Origin: Clostridiaceae bacterium
GTDB taxonomy: Bacteria > Bacillota > Clostridia > Oscillospirales > Acutalibacteraceae
Direction of reading: 5' to 3'
Assembly (NCBI GenBank): GCA_016297555.1
Contig: JAEDGK010000026.1
Location: 1 to 20,618 of the forward strand
DNA: 20,618 bases
A model generated the notes under the pieces. That model saw nothing but the letters and a program-made list of their open reading frames with translations, did no database searches and was not told the origin of the DNA. This document shows, piece by piece, positions 8,289 to 15,203 of this stretch (within the stretch, counting starts at the first letter, position 1; each line of letters begins with the position of its first letter). Both the position numbers and the translations under genes were made by a program.

Positions 8289-8576
8289 ATGCCGTTTTTT
8301 TCAGAATTCATTCTGATTTATCTTGCGCTTATGGCGGTTGTTGCGGTTACGATAACCGCAGTTGACAAAATGGCGGCGATAAAGGGTCGCCGGCGTGTGC
8401 CCGAATCAACTCTGATGCTTGTCGGGCTTTTCGGCGGAGCGCTGCCGATGTATGTAACCATGAAAGTTATAAGGCACAAAACGAAGCATAAAAAATTTAT
8501 GATAGGTCTGCCGCTTGAAATTGCGCTTCATGCGGCGCTCGTGTGCCTCGGTGTATGGCTGTATTTCAATAAATAA
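8289..8576 (+). CDS. DUF1294 family membrane protein
   Basis: This 95-residue protein has two to three hydrophobic segments and the DUF1294 signature: DK.AA..GRRRVPE followed by LFGGALPMYVTMKVIRHKTKHKKF. The family's function is unknown. The protein is expected in the cytoplasmic membrane, with the basic HKTKHKK loop on the inside. The frame is open back to a TTG at 8256. AAAGGA at 8274 lies 9 bases before ATG 8289, so that ATG is the start. It diverges from the GHL10 gene, with only 53 bases between the two starts, and ends at a bidirectional terminator shared with metA. It appears to be a single-gene unit. Confidence 0.85.
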   Translation: MPFFSEFILIYLALMAVVAVTITAVDKMAAIKGRRRVPESTLMLVGLFGGALPMYVTMKVIRHKTKHKKFMIGLPLEIALHAALVCLGVWLYFNK

Positions 8577-8581
8577 AAATG

Positions 8582-8613
8582 ACGGAGCGGAGTGCGGACA
8601 TTCCGCTCCGTTT
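8582..8613. terminator. Bidirectional intrinsic terminator between DUF1294 and metA
   Basis: ACGGAGCGGA pairs perfectly with TCCGCTCCGT. Further G-U, T-A and G-C pairs inside close a 4-base loop, giving a 13-pair stem. Minus-strand transcripts run into TCATTTTTATTTATT, a good U tract for metA. Plus-strand transcripts meet TTTGATATT, a weaker tract for the DUF1294 gene. Confidence 0.85.
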
Positions 8614-8617
8614 GATA

Positions 8618-9532
8618 TTAAAGGGTGCTTAAATCATATGGAGTCTGCTGATAGACGAAGTAATTAAGCCAGTTTGTAAAGAGAAGATTTGCCGTGCCGC
8701 GCCACTCCATTCTCGGAGTTTTTGACGAATCGTTGTCGGGAAAATAATTGAACGGAACATTGATCGGCAGACCCTTGCCGACATCTCTGAAATATTCCTT
8801 TGCAAGAGTTTCCCTGTCATATTCCGAATGACCCGTTGCAAAAAAGTTTCTGCACGCCATATCGGAAACAAGGTGAACGCCCGCAATATCGGAATAAGAC
8901 AGGATTTGCAGGTCTTTAACCAAAGCAATGTCGCCGCGGCGGTTTTCCGTGTGCCGCGAATGCGGAACATAAAATTCATCGTCAAGCCCGCGCATAAGCG
9001 GATGATAAGTGTCAAGGCATCTGTGCGGGAATACGCCGAAAAGCTTTTCTTTCAGCGGATATTTCGGAATCCCGTAGTGATAATAGAGAGCTGCCTGCGC
9101 TCCCCAGCAGATGTGAAACGCCGAGTAAACATTTTTTTTGCTCCACTCAAATATTTCGCAGAGCTCATCCCAATAATCAACCTGTTCAAATTCCATATGT
9201 TCAACGGGTGCGCCCGTTACAATGAGTCCGTCATATTTTTTTGTGCAGATCTCGTCGAAGGTTTTATAGAATTTGAGCATATGCTCCTCGGAGATGTTTT
9301 TGGCTCTGTGAGATTTAACCTGCAAAAGCTCAACCTCAACCTGAAGCGGAGAATTGCTCAAAAGCCTGAGAAGCTGAGTTTCGGTTTCAACCTTGGTGGG
9401 CATCAGGTTAAGAATAAGAATATCAAGCGGGCGTATATCCTGAGAAACAGCCCGTTCTTCGGTCATAACGAATATGTTTTCTGATTCGAGAGCCTTGTGA
9501 GCGGGCAGCTCGTTTGCAATTTTAATCGGCAT
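8618..9532 (-). CDS. metA: Homoserine O-acyltransferase (MetA; predicted O-acetyltransferase)
   Basis: This 304-residue enzyme acylates L-homoserine in the first committed step of methionine synthesis. The catalytic Cys142 lies in HICWGAQA. His235 and Glu237 in FATGHSEYD complete the active site, matching Escherichia coli MetA numbering exactly. Residue 111, in TGAPVEHMEF, is Glu. In characterised MetA proteins Glu111 selects acetyl-CoA, whereas Gly111 gives succinyl-CoA. The product is therefore predicted to be O-acetylhomoserine despite the usual 'succinyltransferase' label. The start has AAGGAAAGGA 8 bases upstream. It is downstream of coaX and the S-component on the same strand, with a 98-base gap in which I found neither a terminator nor a SAM riboswitch. 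It ends at the terminator at 8582-8613. Chemistry is confident; acyl-donor choice is a residue-based prediction. Confidence 0.95.
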   Translation of the reverse strand: MPIKIANELPAHKALESENIFVMTEERAVSQDIRPLDILILNLMPTKVETETQLLRLLSNSPLQVEVELLQVKSHRAKNISEEHMLKFYKTFDEICTKKYDGLIVTGAPVEHMEFEQVDYWDELCEIFEWSKKNVYSAFHICWGAQAALYYHYGIPKYPLKEKLFGVFPHRCLDTYHPLMRGLDDEFYVPHSRHTENRRGDIALVKDLQILSYSDIAGVHLVSDMACRNFFATGHSEYDRETLAKEYFRDVGKGLPINVPFNYFPDNDSSKTPRMEWRGTANLLFTNWLNYFVYQQTPYDLSTL

Positions 9533-9630
9533 TTACGACTGTTCCTTTCCTTGAAAAAACGCAAAAGCAAATAGAAATCTTTTTTACTCTTAGCTTTTTA
9601 ATGGTGTTTAATTAGTTCAGATAACGGGAT

Positions 9631-10260
9631 TTACAGAAGCCTTTTGTTAGCGGTCAGCAAGGCTTTTGAAATTGCCGTTGCCACAACAAAGCCTGCGACA
9701 GCCTCCACAACTCCGTTAAGCCCTACAAACCAGGCTATGAAGCCGAGAATGTTTGCGGCGGCGGACTGTGAATAAAGCGAGGTGAAGAAGTCCGTTCTGC
9801 TGAAAAGGAGAAGAAACGAGCCGATAAACAGCGTCGTGTTCAGCAGCGGGCAGCAAAGGCTTGAAACGGCGCAGGGAACGGAATTTCCCTTGCAGACCTT
9901 TGAAAGGCTTTTGAAAATCAGACCCGTAAGCCAGCCCTCGAGAATTCTCGGAATCAGGCAGATTATGAATGTGAAAATCGGGTTGATGCTGACCAGCGCG
10001 GCTCCGAAAGGACTCATTCCCGAAATTGCCTGCCAGAAACTCGTCAGACCGAATACCGTTCCGCATACCGCCCCGGCAGCAGGGCCGAGTACGACTGCAC
10101 CAATGGCAACGGGAATGATGTTCAGCGTTATTTCAATAACGCCGATTTTGATGTAGCCGATGCTTGTAAAGCCGAAAATCAGAAGTACGGCAACAAGAAC
10201 CGACAGTTGGGTCAGGCGAAGAATTCGCGCTGTTTTTGGGGATTTTGCTGTTTTTGACAT
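9631..10260 (-). CDS. ECF transporter S component, probably for pantothenate
   Basis: This 209-residue membrane protein has about six hydrophobic segments and the features of ECF-type vitamin transporter substrate-binding subunits. These include the early IKIGVIEITLNIIPVAIGAV region, then GPAAGAVCGTVFGLTSF, and a late GLNGVVEAVAGFVVATAI helix. It would capture a vitamin at the membrane and use a shared EcfT-EcfA module encoded elsewhere; none is in this window. The longer frame from 10308 has no ribosome site. ATG 10260 has AAGGAGG at 8 bases, so it is the start. It lies 63 bases behind coaX on the same strand, and this neighbourhood suggests pantothenate as substrate. Folate or another vitamin cannot be excluded from sequence alone. 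Confidence 0.87.
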   Translation of the reverse strand: MSKTAKSPKTARILRLTQLSVLVAVLLIFGFTSIGYIKIGVIEITLNIIPVAIGAVVLGPAAGAVCGTVFGLTSFWQAISGMSPFGAALVSINPIFTFIICLIPRILEGWLTGLIFKSLSKVCKGNSVPCAVSSLCCPLLNTTLFIGSFLLLFSRTDFFTSLYSQSAAANILGFIAWFVGLNGVVEAVAGFVVATAISKALLTANKRLL

Positions 10261-10323
10261 AATATATTCCTCCTTGCTGCTGCTCACGAAAAATCGGATG
10301 CAGCGCAAAATTTAGCGAAATAA

Positions 10324-11094
10324 TTATTTGTGATTTCTTTCGTAGAGAACCTTCAGTCCGTAAAGAACAAGCTCTCCGTTATAGACAATGTCTCTCTTGC
10401 AGCTTTTAATGAGATCCTTTGCGAGTCCGCCTGTTGCAACGGTTGCGGCAACGGTATCGCCAAGCTCGTTCTCAAATTTTTCGCACAGCCCGTCAATCAT
10501 GGCGGCATAGCCGAAAACAGTTCCTGACTGCATTGAGTCAACGGTGTTTCTGCCTATTGAATGGGTCGGAGTTTTAAGGCTTATGTTCGGAAGCTGAGAG
10601 GTTTTGGCGGAGAGTGCGTCAAGCGAAATGCCTATTCCGGGCGCAATCGCACAGCCGCGGAAAGCTCCGTTGCGGTCAACGGCGCTGATTTTGCTTGCCG
10701 TGCCCAAATCGATAACAAGGCAGGGCAGGGGATAAAGCGCCGCCGCGCCCACACAGCCTGCGAGCAAATCCGCGCCGAGCTGAGCGGGGTTGTCAATCAT
10801 AATGTTCATTCCCGTTTTAATTCCGGGGCCGAGCACCATTGGCTTGCAGCAGGTAATTTTTTCGACTGCCGAGCTGATTGTTGAGGAAAGCTCGGGAACA
10901 ACGCTGCTTATTGCCGCCGCGTCAAAGCCGTCAAGCGGAGTATCATACAGTGAAAAAATTTGCTTGAATTCAACGGCATATTGGTCGGGGGTCTTTGAAC
11001 GGTCGGTAGCAAGGCGGGAAACAAAAACAAGCCTGTCGCCGTCATAAACTCCCATTGTGATATTTGTATTTCCGATATCGATTGCCAAAAGCAT
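10324..11094 (-). CDS. coaX: Type III pantothenate kinase
   Basis: This 256-residue kinase makes 4'-phosphopantothenate, the first step of coenzyme A synthesis. It has the ASKHA-fold phosphate loop DIGNTNITMGVYDGD at the N-terminus, then GPGIKTGM, LGADLLAG, VIDLGTASKISAVD, IAPGIGISLDAL and VATGGLA, in the expected order and at the expected length. Two motif positions differ from the textbook CoaX enzymes. GADR is GADL, although the aspartate is kept, and GTATT is GTASK. I believe such variants occur in other Clostridia, so this is probably lineage variation rather than inactivation. The frame opens at 11136, but ATG 11094 with AAAGGATG upstream begins the conserved MLLAIDIGN and is the start. 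It has its own strong promoter and is followed by the S-component gene, giving uptake and phosphorylation of one vitamin. Confidence 0.92.
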   Translation of the reverse strand: MLLAIDIGNTNITMGVYDGDRLVFVSRLATDRSKTPDQYAVEFKQIFSLYDTPLDGFDAAAISSVVPELSSTISSAVEKITCCKPMVLGPGIKTGMNIMIDNPAQLGADLLAGCVGAAALYPLPCLVIDLGTASKISAVDRNGAFRGCAIAPGIGISLDALSAKTSQLPNISLKTPTHSIGRNTVDSMQSGTVFGYAAMIDGLCEKFENELGDTVAATVATGGLAKDLIKSCKRDIVYNGELVLYGLKVLYERNHK

Positions 11095-11127
11095 TGTAAA
11101 TTCATCCTTTTTTCTGAAACTCTTTAT

Positions 11128-11156
11128 ATTATACACTATATTTATACGGATTGCAA
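11128..11156 (-). promoter_or_regulatory. Promoter of coaX
   Basis: On the minus strand TTGCAA (11156-11151) and TATAAT (11133-11128) are separated by 17 bases. Transcription should start near 11121, giving a leader of about 27 bases before ATG 11094. This is a housekeeping-sigma-type promoter. Confidence 0.8.
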
Positions 11157-11167
11157 TGAAAAATAAC

Positions 11168-11195
11168 TTGCTTTTATTTTTTAACGCTATATAAT
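11168..11195 (+). promoter_or_regulatory. Promoter of the PflA-like radical-SAM gene
   Basis: TTGCTT (11168-11173) and TATAAT (11190-11195) are separated by 16 bases. The start would be near 11202, about 30 bases before the TTG start codon. It is arranged back to back with the coaX promoter. Confidence 0.75.
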
Positions 11196-11218
11196 GTAGT
11201 TAATTGATTTTTCGGAAA

Positions 11219-11225
11219 GGGGGAG
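11219..11225 (+). promoter_or_regulatory. Ribosome binding site supporting a TTG start
   Basis: GGGGGAG ends 6 bases before the TTG at 11232. No in-frame ATG occurs before the SAM cysteine motif, so the TTG is the only start that keeps the N-terminal cysteines. Confidence 0.75.
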
Positions 11226-11231
11226 AGCAAA

Positions 11232-12110
11232 TTGGAATGCAGCTCCTGTCCGCGCGGCTGTAAGGTTGACAGAAGCGTGAAAACGGGATTTTGTTCGGTG
11301 GGAGAAGCCTATAAAATTGCCCGCGCTGCCCCGCATTTTTGGGAAGAGCCGTGCATAAGCGGCTCAAAAGGCTCGGGAACAGTGTTTTTTTCGGGCTGCA
11401 ATCTCGGCTGTGTTTTCTGCCAGAATTATGAGGTCAGCCATGCGGCTTTCGGAAAGGAAGTCAGCGAAAGCGGTCTGATGAAAATTTTTGATATGCTTAT
11501 TGAAAAAGGCGTTCATAATATTAATCTCGTAACGCCGACGCATTATGCCGAAATGCTTGCGAAAACGCTGGAAAAATACAAATCTCCCATTCCCGTTGTT
11601 TATAACTCATCGGGCTATGAGAAAGCGGAAACGCTTAAAAAGCTCGAAGGGCTTATTGATATTTATTTGCCCGATTTGAAATATTATGACTCCGCTCCCG
11701 CGCTGAAATATTCGGGAGCAGGAGATTATTTTGAATATGCCTCGGCGGCGGTTTCCGAAATGTTCCGCCAGGTCGGAACCTTGCAGACGGATGAAAACGG
11801 CATTGCAAAGCGCGGCATAATTATCAGGCATATGGTGCTGCCGGGCAATATTTCGCAGGCGGTAAAGGTGTTTTCGTGGGTGCGTGAAAACCTGCCGCGG
11901 GAAACATATATCAGCGTTATGCGGCAATACACTCCTTTCGGCAGAGCAAAGGATATGCCGCCGATAAACAGGAGACTTTCGGCAAGGGAATATTCAATAG
12001 TTAAAGAAAAAATCCTTGCTCTCGGTTTTGAAAATTGCTTTTTTCAGGGCGCGGATGCGTCTGACGAAGAATTTATTCCGAATTTTAACCTTGAAGGTGT
12101 TGACCTTTAA
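11232..12110 (+). CDS. PflA-like radical-SAM protein (putative activating enzyme family)
   Basis: This 292-residue radical-SAM protein belongs to the group annotated as 'putative pyruvate formate-lyase activating enzyme'. The SAM cluster motif CNLGCVFC gives Cys56, Cys60 and Cys63, with QNYE after it. Extra cysteines at 3, 6, 10 and 21 (CSSCPRGC and GFCS) form the N-terminal pattern of this group. Other family marks are NLVTPTHY, VYNSSGYE, YLPDLKYYD, RHMVLPG and MRQYTPF. It is cytoplasmic. The start codon is TTG with a strong ribosome site. No glycyl-radical enzyme is next to it, so its true substrate is unknown. It should not be assumed to activate pyruvate formate-lyase. It has its own promoter and is followed 59 bases later by mscL, which seems to have a separate promoter. 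Confidence 0.88.
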   Translation: MECSSCPRGCKVDRSVKTGFCSVGEAYKIARAAPHFWEEPCISGSKGSGTVFFSGCNLGCVFCQNYEVSHAAFGKEVSESGLMKIFDMLIEKGVHNINLVTPTHYAEMLAKTLEKYKSPIPVVYNSSGYEKAETLKKLEGLIDIYLPDLKYYDSAPALKYSGAGDYFEYASAAVSEMFRQVGTLQTDENGIAKRGIIIRHMVLPGNISQAVKVFSWVRENLPRETYISVMRQYTPFGRAKDMPPINRRLSAREYSIVKEKILALGFENCFFQGADASDEEFIPNFNLEGVDL

Positions 12111-12128
12111 TTAAAATTTTGGTAAATT
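12100..12128 (+). promoter_or_regulatory. Probable promoter of mscL
   Basis: TTGACC (12100-12105), overlapping the end of the radical-SAM gene, is followed after 17 bases by TAAATT (12123-12128). The -35 box is good and the -10 box only fair. The leader would be about 35 bases. Confidence 0.5.
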
Positions 12129-12169
12129 ATATTTATCATCCTAATTTCAAAATAACGGAGGTAAAATTT

Positions 12170-12640
12170 ATGGCAAAGGGAAAAGGTTTTGCAGCGGAAT
12201 TCAAAAAGTTTATTATGAGAGGCAATGTTATCGACCTTGCAGTCGGCGTTATCATCGGCGGCGCATTTCAGGCGATAGTCAAATCGCTGGTTGACGATAT
12301 CATTATGCCCGTTGTCGGCCTTGCAACAAAGGGAATTGACTTCACAAATTGGTTTATCGCTCTTGACGGCAACAAATATGAGACTCTCGAGCTTGCCAAA
12401 GAGGCAGGCGCGGCAACTCTCAATTTCGGCAGCTTCATCAGCGCGATTCTTAATTTCCTCATTATGGCTTTGATTATTTTCATTTTTGTTAAGGCAATCA
12501 ACACCGTTGCCGAAAAGGCAAGCAAGCCCGAAGCTCCCGCAGAGCCCACAACCAAAAAATGCCCCTACTGCAAGAGCGAAATTTCAATCGAGGCTACAAG
12601 ATGCCCCAACTGCACATCTCAGCTTGAAGAAGCCGAATAA
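12170..12640 (+). CDS. mscL: Large-conductance mechanosensitive channel with C-terminal zinc ribbon
   Basis: This 156-residue channel subunit opens under membrane tension to release solutes during osmotic downshock. The first helix carries the family core FIMRGNVIDLAVGVIIGGAF (14-33), followed by VDDIIMPVVG. The second helix is about 89-111. After a Pro/Ala-rich linker the protein ends in a zinc-ribbon-like knuckle: Cys131, Cys134, Cys145 and Cys148 in CPYCKSEISIEATRCPNC. The classic E. coli protein lacks this tail, but I recognise it as recurrent in Firmicutes. It would sit in the cytoplasm at the base of the pentamer. ATG 12170 follows GGAGG at 8 bases; the longer frame from 12119 has no support. 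A good terminator follows the gene. Confidence 0.95.
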   Translation: MAKGKGFAAEFKKFIMRGNVIDLAVGVIIGGAFQAIVKSLVDDIIMPVVGLATKGIDFTNWFIALDGNKYETLELAKEAGAATLNFGSFISAILNFLIMALIIFIFVKAINTVAEKASKPEAPAEPTTKKCPYCKSEISIEATRCPNCTSQLEEAE

Positions 12641-12657
12641 GCGGCTTACGGAATTAC

Positions 12658-12687
12658 AGCGCAGAGCAGCTCCGCTTTGCGCTTTTT
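12658..12687 (+). terminator. Intrinsic terminator after mscL
   Basis: AGCGCAGAGC pairs with GCTTTGCGCT over 10 pairs with one G-U. The loop is 6 bases and the stem is followed directly by TTTTC. It separates mscL from the proC operon. Confidence 0.85.
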
Positions 12688-12734
12688 CTGAATTGAGATC
12701 TGATTTAATCAGTTATCACTAAGGAGATAAGACA

Positions 12735-13547
12735 ATGAAACTCGGATTTATCGGAACCGGCAATCTTGCGTCGGCAATCATCAAGGGAGTAGTTTTGTCG
12801 GGCAAATTTGCGCCCGAGGAAATAAAAATCTATGACATAAACTCCGATAAGGTATCGGAGCTTTCCGCAAAATATTCGGTCAAATCAGCGGCTTCGGCAT
12901 CGGAGATTGCAAGCGAATGTGAAAGCATTGTAATAGCCGTAAAGCCAAAGGATTTTGCCGCTCTTGCCGCTTCAATCGCCGAAGAAGCAAAAAAGAATAA
13001 TCCGCTGATTATTTCGACAGCGGCAGGCACCGAAATAAAGACGATTGCAGAATTTTTCGGCTATGACGCAAGAATTGCGCGCATTATGCCAAATATAAAC
13101 GCCGCTGTCAGCGAGGCGATGACCGCCGTGTGCGTATCGGAACAGGCAACGGAAAGCGATTCGGCGTTTGCTCTTGATTTTTGCTCCTGTTTCGGCAAAG
13201 CTGTTTTGCTTGAAGAAAAATATTTTTCCGCTTTTACCGCCGTTTCGGGTTCTGCTCCCGCTTTTGCCTTTATGTTTGCCGACGCCTTGACAACAGCGGC
13301 TGTAAAATACGGCATTCCCGCCGCCACGGCTCAGCAGATTGCCGCTCAAATGCTTTTGGGCAGCGCAAAGCTGATGCTTGAAAGTCCGCTTGCCGTGAGC
13401 GATTTAATCCGCAGCGTCTGCTCGCCTGCGGGAACGACCGTCGAGGGCGTTTGCCGCCTTAAAGAAACGGGCTTTGAAAGCTCCGTGATTTCGGCAATAG
13501 ATAAAACCGTTGAAAAAGACCGGCTTATGTCGGCAAAAAATAAATAA
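12735..13547 (+). CDS. proC: Pyrroline-5-carboxylate reductase
   Basis: This 270-residue enzyme reduces 1-pyrroline-5-carboxylate to proline with NAD(P)H in the cytoplasm. The N-terminal Rossmann motif is GFIGTGNLASAI (4-15). IVIAVKPKDF and ARIMPNINAAVSEAMTAV follow. The C-terminal helical dimerisation domain carries SGSAPAFAFMFADAL and the proline-binding region CSPAGTTVEGV. That last motif is usually SPGGTT, so one Gly is Ala here. Length is normal (about 270). The start is preceded by AAGGAGA at about 8 bases. It begins just after the mscL terminator and lies 15 bases before the DUF4091 gene, so it probably shares a transcript with the two glycosidase genes. No clear promoter could be assigned in the 47 bases upstream. 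Confidence 0.94.
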   Translation: MKLGFIGTGNLASAIIKGVVLSGKFAPEEIKIYDINSDKVSELSAKYSVKSAASASEIASECESIVIAVKPKDFAALAASIAEEAKKNNPLIISTAAGTEIKTIAEFFGYDARIARIMPNINAAVSEAMTAVCVSEQATESDSAFALDFCSCFGKAVLLEEKYFSAFTAVSGSAPAFAFMFADALTTAAVKYGIPAATAQQIAAQMLLGSAKLMLESPLAVSDLIRSVCSPAGTTVEGVCRLKETGFESSVISAIDKTVEKDRLMSAKNK

Positions 13548-13562
13548 ACGGAGAAAAATAAA

Positions 13563-15203
13563 ATGGAAATTTTGGTTTTGAGTTCTCTTGAAAAGGTGTT
13601 TTCGGACGAAAAGCCGTCGGCACCGCAGTTTAAGAGCTTCTCCATGCTTAAAAACGAGCGTTCATCTTTTCAGATTGCTTTCTGCACGGAAAAGGACTGC
13701 TTGGTTTCATTTGAGCTAAAAGGAAAGCTTGCGCCTCATTCTAAAACATATTTCGTAAAAGAAATTCCCGTAGGACTTGCCTGCAACGAAGGCTCCGATG
13801 ATTTTTATTTAAGAAAAGAGTCGGGCAATTATCCCGACTGCCTTGTGCCCGTCGAAAAGGAATTAACGGTTCGTGGCGGTAAATGGCACAGCCTTTGGAT
13901 TGAGGTTTCTCCCGATGGCGACTGCCTCGGAAAGTCAGTTTTGAGCGTTGAATTTAAAGAGGACGGCGCAGAGCAGACAGCCTGCGAAATCGAGATTGAT
14001 GTTATCAACGCTTCTCTGCCCGAGCAGGAGCTGATTTATACAAATTGGTATCACTCGGACTGCCTGTGCAATTATTACGGCGTTGAGCCTTTCAGCGATG
14101 AGTATTGGAGAATAAACAGAAACTTTATCAAAACAGCCGCGGAGCACGGTATGAACTGTATTCTCACTCCGCTTTTCACTCCGCCTCTTGATACGATGGT
14201 CGGCGGTGAAAGAAAAACCGTTCAGCTTGTAAAGGTTAGCAGAAACGGCGGAAAATACTACTTTGATTTTAAAAATCTCAAAAAGTGGATAGATATGTGC
14301 CGCGAATGCGGAATTGAATATTTTGAAATGAGCCATCTTTTCACTCAATGGGGTGCAAAGCACGCTCCCAAAATCGTTGCGCTTGACGGAAAGGGCAGAG
14401 AAAAGAAGATTTTCGGGTGGACAACCAGAACCTCAAGCAAGGCTTATGATGATTTTCTTCGTCAGTTTGCCGCCGCGCTCATTAAAGTTATTGACGGCAA
14501 GGGGCTCAGAGATAAATGCTTTTTCCATGTTTCGGATGAGCCGAACATTAATCATCTTGAAACATATAAGCGCAGAGCAAAGCTTATAAAGGAAATATTT
14601 CCGGGCTTCAGAGTTATTGACGCCCTCTCGGATTTTGATTTCTATTCAAAGAGACTTGTTGAGCAGCCCATACCCGCCGAGGACCATATACCCGAATTTG
14701 CAGGCAAGGTTCCCGAACTGTGGACTTATTATTGCTGCGGTCACGATAAGCATTATGTTCCCAACCGCTTCCTTGCAATGCCGTCTCTGAGAAACAGAGT
14801 TATCGGAATACTTATCTATAAATACGATATCAAGGGATTCCTGCAATGGGGCTATAATTTCTATAACAGCCGATTCTCCATAAGAAGCATTGACCCGTTC
14901 AAGATAACCGATGCCGACGGAGCGTTCCCCTCGGGCGACGCATTTATCGTTTATCCCGGAGAGGGCGGAGAGCCGCTTGAATCTTTAAGGCTGAAAGTGC
15001 TTTACGACGGCTTTGAGGATTTGAGAGCGCTCAGACTGCTCGAAAGCCTTATCGGCAGAGAAAAGGTGCTTGAATTCATTGATAAGGATTTGTTCAAGCC
15101 GCTTACATTTATGGAATATCCGCACGAAAACGATTGGCTGCTTGAAACAAGAGAAAAAATTAACCGTATGATTGAGGAGAACGGAAATGCCCATAACATT
15201 TGA
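13563..15203 (+). CDS. DUF4091 domain-containing glycosidase-like protein
   Basis: This 546-residue protein has an N-terminal beta-rich region (about 1-155), a central barrel-like region and a C-terminal DUF4091 segment (PF13320) ending in VLYDGFEDLRALRLLE. The barrel contains TNWYHSDCLCNYYG and HGMNCILTPLFTPP. It also has HVSDEP with Asp325-Glu326, in the position and style of a glycosidase acid/base. No signal peptide is visible, so it is likely cytoplasmic and would act on imported oligosaccharides. Activities for DUF4091 proteins are known for few members, and I do not assign a substrate. The start follows GGAG at 9 bases. The end overlaps the GH36 gene by 17 bases, which implies coupled expression and perhaps successive steps on one galactose-containing glycan. 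Confidence 0.83.
   Translation: MEILVLSSLEKVFSDEKPSAPQFKSFSMLKNERSSFQIAFCTEKDCLVSFELKGKLAPHSKTYFVKEIPVGLACNEGSDDFYLRKESGNYPDCLVPVEKELTVRGGKWHSLWIEVSPDGDCLGKSVLSVEFKEDGAEQTACEIEIDVINASLPEQELIYTNWYHSDCLCNYYGVEPFSDEYWRINRNFIKTAAEHGMNCILTPLFTPPLDTMVGGERKTVQLVKVSRNGGKYYFDFKNLKKWIDMCRECGIEYFEMSHLFTQWGAKHAPKIVALDGKGREKKIFGWTTRTSSKAYDDFLRQFAAALIKVIDGKGLRDKCFFHVSDEPNINHLETYKRRAKLIKEIFPGFRVIDALSDFDFYSKRLVEQPIPAEDHIPEFAGKVPELWTYYCCGHDKHYVPNRFLAMPSLRNRVIGILIYKYDIKGFLQWGYNFYNSRFSIRSIDPFKITDADGAFPSGDAFIVYPGEGGEPLESLRLKVLYDGFEDLRALRLLESLIGREKVLEFIDKDLFKPLTFMEYPHENDWLLETREKINRMIEENGNAHNI
15174..15179 (+). promoter_or_regulatory. Ribosome binding site of the GH36 gene inside the DUF4091 gene
   Basis: GAGGAG lies 7 bases before ATG 15187, within the last codons of the upstream gene. 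The in-frame TTG at 15172 lies upstream of or within this site and is rejected as start. Confidence 0.8.

Noticed and set aside
9533..9630. Possible SAM riboswitch before metA
   Set aside because: The 98-base gap is too short and shows none of the conserved SAM-I stems or core bases.
12094..12107. Terminator at the end of the radical-SAM gene
   Set aside because: AAGGT/ACCTT is only five pairs, lies inside the coding end and the mscL -35 region, and has no U run.
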